A stretch of DNA of 64,000 bases, taken from positions 1 through 64,000 of the forward strand of contig NZ_MRBL01000003.1 of the NCBI RefSeq assembly GCF_001969855.1. The letters are read 5' to 3'. Origin of the DNA: Bacillus haynesii. GTDB taxonomy: Bacteria > Bacillota > Bacilli > Bacillales > Bacillaceae. Both the position numbers and the translations under genes were made by a program. The notes under the pieces were generated by a model. That model saw only the letters and a program-made list of their open reading frames with translations. It was not told the DNA's origin and did not search any database. Shown in pieces: positions 44,575 to 52,362 of this stretch; position 1 is the first letter of the stretch; each line of letters begins with the position of its first letter.

Positions 44575-45633
44575 ATGAAAGTATTCAACATTGCCAGCAT
44601 ACCCGGTGACGGTGTAGGAAAAGAAGTCGTACCTGCTGCACAGCGAGTTTTGAAAGCGGTTTCTGATGTTCACGGGGGACTCTCATTTCGATTTACAGAG
44701 TTTCCATACAACTGCGAGTATTATTTGGAACACGGGGAAATGATGCCTGATGACGGCTTGGAGCAGCTGAAAGAGTTCGACAGCATCTTCCTTGGGGCGG
44801 TAGGAAACAGCAAGCTTGTCCCCGACCATATTTCCCTATGGGGGCTGCTCATTAAAATCCGCCGCGAATTTGAACAGGTCATTAACATTAGACCTGCGAA
44901 ATATTTGCAAGGAATCAAGTCTCCGCTGGCCAACCCAAAAGATTTCGATCTGCTTGTCGTCAGGGAAAACAGCGAAGGGGAATACAGCTCGATCGGGGGC
45001 AGAATCTTCAGAGATGAAGATGAAATCGCCATTCAAAATGCCGTTTTTTCAAGAAAAGGGGCGGAGAGGGCGATGCGCTTTGCTTTTGAGTTGGCGGCTA
45101 AACGAAAAAAGCATGTTACAAGCGCAACAAAATCGAACGGAATCGTTTATTCAATGCCTTTTTGGGATGAAGTCTTTGAGAACACGGCAAAGGACTACCC
45201 CGATATTACCGCTGATTCGCAGCACATTGACGCGCTGTCGGCCTTTTTTGTAACGAAGCCTGAGAAGCTTGACGTCATTGTTGCCAGCAACTTATTCGGT
45301 GATATTTTGACCGATATCGGGGCGGCGATTATGGGAAGCATAGGCGTGGCGCCGGCCGCCAATATCAATGTAAACGGCAAATATCCGTCTATGTTTGAGC
45401 CTGTGCACGGCTCTGCTCCGGATATCATCGGCAAAGGAATTGCCAATCCGATCGGCCAAATTTGGACGGCCAAAATGATGCTCGATCATTTTGGGGAAGA
45501 AGAACTCGGTGCAAGATTGCTTGCCGTGATTGAAGACGTTCTAAAGAGCGGCTACTTGACGCCTGATATCGGCGGTTCAAGTACGACAGATGAAGTGACA
45601 GAAGAAATCATCAAGCGCGTGAGGACCATATAA
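44575..45633 (+). CDS. Tartrate dehydrogenase / isopropylmalate dehydrogenase family oxidoreductase
   Basis: 352 aa from ATG 44575 after AGGGGATGAT. Family features: IASIPGDGVGKEVVPAA, LVVRENSEGEYSSIGGR, AKRKKHVTSATKSNGI, VASNLFGDILTDIGAAI and FEPVHGSAPDIIGKG. Metal ligands are the Asp residues of FGDILTDIG. The family oxidises and decarboxylates 2-hydroxy acids with NAD. The length and the ENSEGEYSS motif point to the tartrate/D-malate type (YcsA of B. subtilis) rather than leuB. Exact substrate unknown. It is isolated in its own unit between the M23 gene and ctpB. Confidence 0.85.
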   Translation: MKVFNIASIPGDGVGKEVVPAAQRVLKAVSDVHGGLSFRFTEFPYNCEYYLEHGEMMPDDGLEQLKEFDSIFLGAVGNSKLVPDHISLWGLLIKIRREFEQVINIRPAKYLQGIKSPLANPKDFDLLVVRENSEGEYSSIGGRIFRDEDEIAIQNAVFSRKGAERAMRFAFELAAKRKKHVTSATKSNGIVYSMPFWDEVFENTAKDYPDITADSQHIDALSAFFVTKPEKLDVIVASNLFGDILTDIGAAIMGSIGVAPAANINVNGKYPSMFEPVHGSAPDIIGKGIANPIGQIWTAKMMLDHFGEEELGARLLAVIEDVLKSGYLTPDIGGSSTTDEVTEEIIKRVRTI

Positions 45634-45638
45634 GCGAA

Positions 45639-45667
45639 AGCTGCCGCCGCTCCGGCAGCTTTTTTTG
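45639..45667 (+). terminator. Intrinsic terminator of the dehydrogenase gene
   Basis: AGCTGCCG (45639-45646), loop CCGCTC, CGGCAGCT (45653-45660), then six T. Confidence 0.9.
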
Positions 45668-45711
45668 CTGACCAATGGAAAATCGATTACATGATACGGG
45701 CTGTTTTGGCG

Positions 45712-45718
45712 CATACTA
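45712..45718 (+). promoter_or_regulatory. Candidate sigma-G-type -10 of ctpB
   Basis: CATACTA, an exact match to the -10 of forespore promoters, lies 45 bp before the ATG. A TGATAC at 45692-45697 could be the -35 but the spacer is only 14 bp. ctpB is transcribed late in sporulation in B. subtilis. Confidence 0.4.
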
Positions 45719-45762
45719 CATCAAGCAACAAAACATAGTGCAGGCAGAAGAGGAGGTACAGG

Positions 45763-47202
45763 ATGAATCAGAAGATTGCACGGCTCATCATTGCGCTCAG
45801 CCTGTTATGTGGCTTGGTAACAGGCGCCGGCCCGATTCCGTTTCATGATGTCGTTCCAAAAGCATCAGCGGCTGAAGAAGTTGCAGCCAAAAGCACCGCT
45901 AGAAACGAATTGGAGAAAATTGAGAAAGCATATGACCTGATTTCAAATGAATATGTGGAGCAGGTCGACAGGGAAAAACTGTTGGAAGGAGCCATACAAG
46001 GCATGCTTTCAACTTTGAATGATCCATACTCGGTTTACATGGATAAACAGACGGCAAAGCGGTTTTCAGATTCCCTTGATTCCTCTTTTGAAGGAATCGG
46101 CGCAGAAATCGGAATGGAAGACAGGAAAATCATTATCGTCTCTCCTTTTAAACAGTCTCCGGCAGAGAAAGCCGGATTAAAGCCGAACGATGAAATCATC
46201 AGCATCGACGGGGATTCCATGGCCGGAATGGATTTGAATGACGCCGTATTAAAGATCAGGGGCAAAAAGGGATCGACGGTTACGCTGAAAGTTCACCGAC
46301 CCGGCATGAGAGACCAGCTGACATTTACGATTAAGCGCGATGAAATACCGCTGGAAACGGTGTTTGCCTCCATTAAAAAAGTACAGGACAAACCTGTCGG
46401 CTATATCGCAATATCTTCCTTTTCCGAACATACGGCAAAAGATTTTACTGCTGAACTGAAAAAGCTTGAGAAAAAGGGAATAAAAGGGCTCGTTTTGGAT
46501 GTAAGAGGAAATCCGGGCGGCTACTTGCAAAGTGTGGAAGACATTTTAAAACATTTTGTGACAAAAGATCATCCTTATATACAAATCGCCGAAAGAAACG
46601 GAAATAAAAAACAATATTTCTCAAAATTAAAAGAGAAAAAACCATATCCTGTGAGCGTGATCACGGACAAGGGCAGCGCTTCGGCGTCAGAAATTCTTGC
46701 AGGTGCATTAAAAGAAGCCGAGGGCTACGACGTGGTTGGTGATCCTTCTTTTGGGAAGGGAACCGTTCAGCAGGCGGTCCCGATGGGAGACGGAAGCAAT
46801 ATTAAGCTGACGCTGTACAAATGGCTGACACCTAAAGGGAATTGGATCCATAAGCAAGGAATTCAGCCGACCGTTCCAGTCACACAGCCTGTATATTTCT
46901 CGGTTGGGCCTCTACAGCTGAAGGAACCCCTCAAGCCGGATATGAACAACAATGAAATTAAACGGGCGCAGTTCCTGCTGAAAGGACTCGGGTTTGTCCC
47001 CGGCCGGGAAGACGGCTATTACAGTGAAAGCACCAAAAAAGCCGTTATGGCGTTTCAGGCAGAGAACAAGCTGAAACAAACGGGAATCATTGACCAAAAA
47101 ACGGCAAATACCATGAACCTGCGGATTGAAGAGAAAAAAATGAATGAAAAGAACGATCTTCAGCTGCAAGCCGCATTAAAAGTGCTGTTTAACAAAAAGT
47201 GA
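45763..47202 (+). CDS. ctpB: CtpB, PDZ-containing S41 carboxy-terminal processing protease
   Basis: 479 aa after GAGGAGG. Signal or anchor at 1-33, a helical start with DLISNEYVEQVDREKLLEGAIQGMLSTLNDPYS, a PDZ domain (about 95-180, GIGAEIGMEDRKIIIVSPF), and the S41 core with catalytic Ser in DKGSASASEILAG and Lys in FGKGTVQ. The C-terminus has a PG_binding_1 repeat, IKRAQFLLKGLGF and AVMAFQAENKL. CtpB works between mother cell and forespore to cleave SpoIVFA and trigger pro-sigma-K processing. Ends at a terminator. Confidence 0.95.
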   Translation: MNQKIARLIIALSLLCGLVTGAGPIPFHDVVPKASAAEEVAAKSTARNELEKIEKAYDLISNEYVEQVDREKLLEGAIQGMLSTLNDPYSVYMDKQTAKRFSDSLDSSFEGIGAEIGMEDRKIIIVSPFKQSPAEKAGLKPNDEIISIDGDSMAGMDLNDAVLKIRGKKGSTVTLKVHRPGMRDQLTFTIKRDEIPLETVFASIKKVQDKPVGYIAISSFSEHTAKDFTAELKKLEKKGIKGLVLDVRGNPGGYLQSVEDILKHFVTKDHPYIQIAERNGNKKQYFSKLKEKKPYPVSVITDKGSASASEILAGALKEAEGYDVVGDPSFGKGTVQQAVPMGDGSNIKLTLYKWLTPKGNWIHKQGIQPTVPVTQPVYFSVGPLQLKEPLKPDMNNNEIKRAQFLLKGLGFVPGREDGYYSESTKKAVMAFQAENKLKQTGIIDQKTANTMNLRIEEKKMNEKNDLQLQAALKVLFNKK

Positions 47203-47227
47203 GGGCAAGGATGTCCTCACTTTTTTT
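47194..47227 (+). terminator. Intrinsic terminator of ctpB
   Basis: AAAAAGTGAGG (47194-47204), loop, CCTCACTTTTT (47215-47225) with more T. The ctpB stop is inside the stem. Confidence 0.85.
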
Positions 47228-47553
47228 ATTCTCAGAAAGTAAATTCTCAATCTTTTTACCTAAAATTTTTGTTTTTTCATAAAAAAAACATTCATAATGA
47301 ATAGAAATGACCCGATAACATAAGTGTATGGGAGACTTTATAAGGATGTAAAGATGCAGTAAAAATGTAACTTTTGCAAGTTGTATAACAAAGGAAAACT
47401 TTTTAAAATAGAACCAAAGCTTTTTCAAGAATTATAATGTGTGCATTTTTTTTGCGGAGAATGTTAGCGCTGTTTGCGTTCTTCGTCTCTGTTGGTGGAG
47501 TCGTCTGACGCTTGCGCTTTTCTTATATATAAATAATAAATGGGGGTACACGA
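47228..47553 (+). other. Long AT-rich leader region before swrA
   Basis: 326 bp without a credible gene. It has a perfect TATAAT near 47434 with no clear -35, CCCGATAA near 47309 that is a sigma-D -10-like string lacking a TAAA at the right place, and a GC-richer stretch at 47450-47520 (GGAGAATGTTAGCGCTG...). B. subtilis swrA has both sigma-A and sigma-D promoters; I cannot assign them here. Confidence 0.4.
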
Positions 47554-47907
47554 TTGAAAAGGGCAAGTATTGTGAGAGAGAAAAAATACTATGAATTAGT
47601 GGAGCAGTTAAAAGTTCGATCACAAGACGTTACGTTTTCCGCTACAAAGGCAGTAGGATTGCTTATGCTGTTCAGCAGATACCTCGTGAACTACACTTCG
47701 GTCGAAAGTGTGGAAGATATCAATGAGGATTGCGCGGAACTTTATTTCAACTACTTGATGGACAACCACAAGCGGCTCGGCATCAATCTGACCGATATCA
47801 AGCGGTCAATGCAGCTGATAGGAGATATTCTTGATGTCGAGGTCAATCATTACCTGAAAGACTTTTCTTTGTCGAATGTGACGCTTTGGATGAGCCAGGA
47901 GAAATAA
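47554..47907 (+). CDS. swrA: SwrA, master activator of flagellar genes and swarming
   Basis: 117 aa from TTG 47554 after GGGGG, the same length as functional SwrA. Sequence MKRASIVREKKYYELVEQLK, DVTFSATKAVGLLMLFSRYLVNY, DNHKRLGINLTDIKRSM, and VNHYLKDFSLSNVTLW match SwrA throughout. SwrA acts with DegU on the fla/che promoter to raise flagellar number. The frame is intact; the early A tract, which is the phase-variable spot in B. subtilis, is here only six A (47581-47586). It neighbours ctpB and minJ as in B. subtilis. Confidence 0.95.
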   Translation: MKRASIVREKKYYELVEQLKVRSQDVTFSATKAVGLLMLFSRYLVNYTSVESVEDINEDCAELYFNYLMDNHKRLGINLTDIKRSMQLIGDILDVEVNHYLKDFSLSNVTLWMSQEK

Positions 47908-48056
47908 ACCTCACGTTTACCATACCCAAGCATTTTATTATTTGTTAGAATAATAATAATAAATGCACCAGCTTGCCTAAAGGTGCCAGCATTTGTCGTC
48001 ACGAATGCGCTTGAAAAGCACCGGCGTTAAAGCATCATGACGAAAGTTTCTGCGGC

Positions 48057-48094
48057 TGACGGCTCAGGCATCCCGCCTGAACGGCCGCCCGTCA
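48057..48094 (+). other. Long GC-rich hairpin in the swrA-minJ gap
   Basis: TGACGG (48057-48062) with CCGTCA (48089-48094) outside, TCAGGC (48064-48069) with GCCTGA (48075-48080) inside, loop ATCCC. Both arms are perfect. No T run follows, so it is not a standard terminator. A second small stem, GCATT (47989-47993)/AATGC (48004-48008), lies before it. The gap 47908-48206 also holds an AAT microsatellite near 47950. Confidence 0.45.
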
Positions 48095-48206
48095 TTTCCT
48101 CATGCCGACGCTTTAGACAAGCTGGGTTTCCCTAAAATATCCAACGTTAAAAAGCTGCTGTATTTAAGGCGGCCTGAAATGCTTGGCTGAGGCGGTGAAC
48201 GTTCCC

Positions 48207-49418
48207 TTGTCTGTTGAAGAAAGCTTAATTGAACTTTTAAAAGGAGCAGGATTGTTCTTTTTGCACCCGCTCTTCTATTTTATGATGATCATGAGTCTTG
48301 CTTACGGCTATGCCCGGATCAAACGTGAAAGAAAGACATTCCATACGCGTATTGAAGATATTTATGACGAGTTCAAGTTTACATATTCCAAGGGACTTCT
48401 GGCAGGACTCGTTCTGTCCATTGTTTCGTTCGGCTTAGGGCTGTATCTTCCGATGGGCATGCTGGTTTTAATAGCGGCATTCAGCGTTGCCGCAGCTTTA
48501 ACTTTCAGACAGAGTCTGCTGTCAGCGGCATATACGCTTGGCGTGAGCATCGTCGTTGGTTTATGTATTGAATACACCGGTTTCGGAGCGCTTGACGCGT
48601 TTCTGCCGCAACTGTCCCTCGCGAATTGGCCGGCTGCTGCCGTCTTGCTCGGACTTCTGTTGGTGGCGGAAGGAGTGCTCGTCTATAAAACGGCACATGT
48701 CAAAACGTCCCCTGCGATCGTCATGAGCACAAGAGGTCTCCCAATCGGACAGCAGATTGCGGGCAGAACCTGGCTGCTGCCGTTGTTCATTCTCATTCCG
48801 GGACATGCGATCGAATCATCGGTTCCGTGGTGGCCCGTTTTGTCATTTAACGGCGGCTTTGAGCTCCTGTGGATTCCGTATTTCATCGGCTTCGGCCAAA
48901 GGGTTCAAGGATCGCTTCCGATTGAAAGCATTAAAATTACAGCGAGGCGCATCAGCGTGCTTGGTATCATCATTCTGCTGATCGCGGCAGGAAGCGTATG
49001 GTGGACTCCGCTTGCCGCTCTTGCCGCGGCAGCGGCGATCGCAGGAAGAGCCTTTTTATCCTGGAAGCAGCGGATGAACGACAATTCCGCTCCTTTCCAT
49101 TTTTCAAAGAGAGACCAGGGGCTGATGGTTCTCGGGATTATTCCGAACACGCCGGCAGCCGGTCTCGGTCTCAAGATCGGCGAAATCATCACGAAGGTCA
49201 ACGGGATTGAAGTGAAAAATGCGGCGGACTTCTACGAAGCGCTTCAGAAGAACCGGGCTTTCTTCAAGCTTGAAGTCGTCGGTTTAAACAATGAAATTCG
49301 TTTTGAACAAAGAGCTTCATATGAAGGGGAGCATCATGAGCTCGGCATCATCTTTGTAAAAGAAGAGGATGCGGTGATGAAGCATGCCGAGGCAGCAGCC
49401 TCAGCAGAAACAGAATAA
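48207..49418 (+). CDS. minJ: MinJ, topological determinant of cell division
   Basis: 403 aa from TTG 48207, 8 bp after TGAGGCGGTGA; this gives MSVEESLIELLKGAGLFFLH, which matches the N-terminus of B. subtilis MinJ. TTG 48183 is an alternative. About six to eight membrane segments (residues 15-295) and a cytoplasmic PDZ domain near 310-375 with GLMVLGIIPNTPAAGLGLKIG and VNGIEVKNAADFYEAL. MinJ bridges DivIVA and MinD at poles and septum. In B. subtilis MinJ also affects swarming, apt beside swrA. Confidence 0.93.
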   Translation: MSVEESLIELLKGAGLFFLHPLFYFMMIMSLAYGYARIKRERKTFHTRIEDIYDEFKFTYSKGLLAGLVLSIVSFGLGLYLPMGMLVLIAAFSVAAALTFRQSLLSAAYTLGVSIVVGLCIEYTGFGALDAFLPQLSLANWPAAAVLLGLLLVAEGVLVYKTAHVKTSPAIVMSTRGLPIGQQIAGRTWLLPLFILIPGHAIESSVPWWPVLSFNGGFELLWIPYFIGFGQRVQGSLPIESIKITARRISVLGIIILLIAAGSVWWTPLAALAAAAAIAGRAFLSWKQRMNDNSAPFHFSKRDQGLMVLGIIPNTPAAGLGLKIGEIITKVNGIEVKNAADFYEALQKNRAFFKLEVVGLNNEIRFEQRASYEGEHHELGIIFVKEEDAVMKHAEAAASAETE

Positions 49419-49429
49419 CCGATGTTAAA

Positions 49430-49455
49430 AAAGCGCCGCTTTCAGGCGCTTTTGC
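49430..49455 (+). terminator. Intrinsic terminator of minJ
   Basis: AAAAGCGCC (49430-49438), loop GCTTTCA-type, GGCGCTTTT (49445-49453), flanked by A on one side and T on the other. Confidence 0.8.
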
Positions 49456-49540
49456 TTTTGCCTTGTGGGAAACTTTTGGTTGTCTTTTACAAAACGTTCC
49501 GCTAGGATGATGGATAGAACGGATTGAAGGAGAATGATTG

Positions 49541-49834
49541 ATGAAAAAGGCTTTTCTCGCCGGTGCTTTCGTTTGTTTGATAGCTGTATTGGTTTCGGCT
49601 GCGGCCGGGGATTGGACGTTGATTTTCAAAGTTTCAGGAGCCGCCGGCCTAGGCGCAATTCTGTTATCTGCTTTATGTTCCGGCGTATTTGTGAGCGGTG
49701 ACCGGTTTAGGGGAAATCACGATTCGGAAACGAAAGAGCACAGGGAGTGGAACGGCAAGCTGGCAAATGTGCTCGCCATTTTTGCGATGCCGAACCTCCT
49801 GGCCGCCGGAATCTCGTTCTTTTTCGCCTTTTAA
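49541..49834 (+). CDS. Small membrane protein (DUF5316-like)
   Basis: 97 aa from ATG 49541 after GAAGGAG; TTG 49538 is one codon earlier. Two membrane segments at the start (AFLAGAFVCLIAVLVSAAAG, VSGAAGLGAILLSALCSGVFVSG) and one at the end (VLAIFAMPNLLAAGISFFFAF), with a polar loop RFRGNHDSETKEHREWNGK. The pattern fits the DUF5316 family of uncharacterised Bacillus membrane proteins. No function known. Single gene between minJ and csbA. Confidence 0.75.
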   Translation: MKKAFLAGAFVCLIAVLVSAAAGDWTLIFKVSGAAGLGAILLSALCSGVFVSGDRFRGNHDSETKEHREWNGKLANVLAIFAMPNLLAAGISFFFAF

Positions 49835-49891
49835 CGTCTGATTTTCGAATAACGCGGCATGATGATGGACAAAATGAATGAGTGTCCATGT

Positions 49892-49920
49892 TTGTCCGTT
49901 TCTTTGTTCTTTAATATAAT
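49892..49920 (+). promoter_or_regulatory. Sigma-A promoter of csbA
   Basis: TTGTCC (49892-49897), 17 bp, perfect TATAAT (49915-49920), 34 bp before the csbA GTG. The sigma-B promoter known for B. subtilis csbA was not found here. Confidence 0.65.
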
Positions 49921-49953
49921 CGAATAAGATCAAGAAACGTAAGGAGGGTTTTT

Positions 49954-50187
49954 GTGTTTACAAAAGCCGTTTTTGCACTGATATTTCCTTTCTTGCTTGT
50001 CTTGTTTTTTACAAGGGTGACCTATAACCATTACGTCGGGATTGCGCTCACTGCAGCGCTGTTGTTCGCTTCATATTTAAAAGGATATACGGAAACCTTT
50101 TTTATTGTAGGACTTGATATCGCCTCGCTCGTGGCCGGTTCGCTCTATGTGGCGAAAAAGGTGGGCGAAAAGAAGGAAGACTCATAG
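49954..50187 (+). CDS. csbA: CsbA, small membrane protein of the general stress regulon
   Basis: 77 aa from GTG 49954 after AAGGAGGG. Two or three membrane segments: FTKAVFALIFPFLLVLFFTRV, YVGIALTAALLFASYLKGY and FFIVGLDIASLVAGSLYVAKKV. The sequence is near-identical in pattern to B. subtilis CsbA and in the same place before uvrB. Function unknown; named for sigma-B control. Confidence 0.92.
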   Translation: MFTKAVFALIFPFLLVLFFTRVTYNHYVGIALTAALLFASYLKGYTETFFIVGLDIASLVAGSLYVAKKVGEKKEDS

Positions 50188-50289
50188 AACCGTAAGGATG
50201 ATTGCCGTGAAGCCCTGCTTTTGATGCCAAAAAGGAGGGGTTTTTTGATAGATCAGGAATGGTCGGCTTTTGTGGAAAAACACAAAAAC

Positions 50290-50303
50290 CGAACTTTAGT
50301 TCG
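50290..50303. promoter_or_regulatory. LexA (DinR) box of uvrBA
   Basis: CGAACTTTAGTTCG is an exact CGAAC-N4-GTTCG palindrome, the Gram-positive SOS box. It is 66 bp before the uvrB GTG and overlaps the -35 zone of a TAAAAT -10 near 50323. Confidence 0.9.
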
Positions 50304-50369
50304 TATTTTTGCTTTGGGTGTGTTAAAATAATAAACAGGAAGATTTCGTAAAGAAACGGAGGCTTTTTT

Positions 50370-52355
50370 GTGAACGACCGCTTTGAATTAGTCTCGAATT
50401 ATCAGCCCCAGGGGGATCAGCCGAAAGCGATTGATCAGCTTGTCAAAGGAATCAATGAAGGCAGAAAGCATCAGACGCTTTTGGGGGCAACCGGTACAGG
50501 AAAGACGTTTACGATGTCAAACGTGATTAAAGAAGTCAACAAACCGACTCTCGTCATCGCCCACAATAAAACGCTCGCCGGGCAGCTGTACAGCGAGTTT
50601 AAAGAATTTTTCCCCAACAACGCAGTCGAATATTTTGTCAGCTATTATGACTATTACCAGCCTGAGGCTTACGTGCCCCAGACTGATACATTTATCGAAA
50701 AAGATGCCAGCATTAACGATGAGATTGATAAATTAAGGCACTCTGCCACGTCAGCTCTTTTTGAACGCAAAGATGTCATCATTGTGGCGAGTGTCTCTTG
50801 TATTTACGGCTTGGGTTCTCCGGAGGAATACAGGGAACTGGTGCTCTCGCTCAGAACGGAAATGGAAATCGAGCGGAATGAGCTGCTCAGAAAGCTCGTT
50901 GACATCCAATATGCGCGGAATGATATCGACTTTCAGCGCGGAACATTCAGGGTGCGCGGCGATGTCGTCGAGATCTTTCCGGCTTCAAGGGATGAGCACT
51001 GCATCCGGGTTGAATTTTTCGGGGACGAAATCGAACGGATCAGGGAAGTGGATGCCCTGACAGGCGAAATTTTAGGGGAGAGGGAACACGTCGCGATCTT
51101 CCCGGCTTCCCACTTCGTCACACGCGAAGAAAAGATGAAGAAAGCGATCATAAACATTGAAGAGGAGCTGGAAGAGCGCCTTAAAGCGCTTCGTGAAGAA
51201 GGCAAGCTCCTTGAAGCGCAGCGTCTGGAACAGCGGACGAGATACGATTTGGAAATGATGCGCGAAATGGGCTTTTGCTCGGGCATCGAAAACTATTCAA
51301 GACATCTGACGCTTCGTCCGGCAGGCTCGACTCCATATACGCTGCTCGATTACTTTCCGGATGATTTCCTGCTGGTCATCGATGAGTCGCATGTCACCAT
51401 GCCGCAGATCAGAGGAATGTACAACGGAGACCAGGCGAGAAAACAAGTTCTCGTCGATCACGGTTTCAGGTTGCCTTCCGCTTTGGATAACCGTCCGCTC
51501 AGGTTTGAAGAGTTTGAAAAGCACATTCACAACATCGTGTATGTGTCGGCTACGCCGGGGCCTTATGAACTTGAGCATACGCCTGAAATGGTAGAGCAGA
51601 TCATCCGGCCGACAGGGCTGCTCGATCCGATCATTGAGGTAAGACCGATTGAAGGGCAGATCGATGATCTGATCGGCGAAATCCAGCAGAGAATCGAGCG
51701 GAATGAACGCGTTCTCGTCACTACGCTGACGAAAAAAATGTCCGAGGATTTGACGGATTATCTGAAGGAAATCGGAATCAAGGTCACATACCTGCATTCT
51801 GAGATTAAAACGCTGGAGCGGATCGAGATCATCCGCGACCTTCGCCTCGGCAAGCATGACGTTCTCGTCGGCATCAACCTGCTGAGGGAAGGACTCGATA
51901 TTCCGGAGGTTTCACTTGTCGCCATTCTTGACGCAGACAAAGAAGGCTTTTTGCGGTCTGAGCGTTCGCTCATCCAAACGATCGGCCGCGCCGCCAGAAA
52001 TGCCGAAGGCCGCGTGATCATGTATGCCGACAAAATCACCAACTCGATGGAAATCGCAATCAATGAAACGAAGCGCCGCCGCGAACAGCAGGAGGCCTAT
52101 AATGAAAAACACGGCATTACGCCGAAAACGATCAACAAAAAGATCAGGGACGTCATCCGGGCAACTCATGCTGCTGAAGAACAGGAAGAATATCAAGTGA
52201 AAGAGGAGCCGAAGCTTTCGAAGATGACGAAGAAAGAGCGGGAAAAAGTGATCGCTCAAATGGAAAGCGACATGAAGGAAGCCGCAAAAGCGCTTGACTT
52301 TGAACGTGCCGCTGAGCTTCGCGACTTGCTCCTAGAGTTAAAATCGGAAGGATGA
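50370..52355 (+). CDS. uvrB: UvrB, excinuclease ABC subunit B
   Basis: 661 aa from GTG 50370 after GGAGGC. Helicase core with Walker [39 protein letters not shown] (the beta-hairpin that probes damage), DESHVTMPQ (Walker B), [11 protein letters not shown] and [14 protein letters not shown]. The C-terminal UVR motif near residue 620-655 ([25 protein letters not shown]) contacts UvrC. It verifies lesions in nucleotide excision repair. A LexA box precedes it and uvrA follows 7 bp on. Confidence 0.98.
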   Translation: MNDRFELVSNYQPQGDQPKAIDQLVKGINEGRKHQTLLGATGTGKTFTMSNVIKEVNKPTLVIAHNKTLAGQLYSEFKEFFPNNAVEYFVSYYDYYQPEAYVPQTDTFIEKDASINDEIDKLRHSATSALFERKDVIIVASVSCIYGLGSPEEYRELVLSLRTEMEIERNELLRKLVDIQYARNDIDFQRGTFRVRGDVVEIFPASRDEHCIRVEFFGDEIERIREVDALTGEILGEREHVAIFPASHFVTREEKMKKAIINIEEELEERLKALREEGKLLEAQRLEQRTRYDLEMMREMGFCSGIENYSRHLTLRPAGSTPYTLLDYFPDDFLLVIDESHVTMPQIRGMYNGDQARKQVLVDHGFRLPSALDNRPLRFEEFEKHIHNIVYVSATPGPYELEHTPEMVEQIIRPTGLLDPIIEVRPIEGQIDDLIGEIQQRIERNERVLVTTLTKKMSEDLTDYLKEIGIKVTYLHSEIKTLERIEIIRDLRLGKHDVLVGINLLREGLDIPEVSLVAILDADKEGFLRSERSLIQTIGRAARNAEGRVIMYADKITNSMEIAINETKRRREQQEAYNEKHGITPKTINKKIRDVIRATHAAEEQEEYQVKEEPKLSKMTKKEREKVIAQMESDMKEAAKALDFERAAELRDLLLELKSEG

Positions 52356-52362
52356 ATAGAGA

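Noticed and set aside
47940-47965. AAT microsatellite as a phase-variable switch
   Set aside because: The repeat is short (about five units) and outside any coding frame; no promoter spacing effect could be shown.
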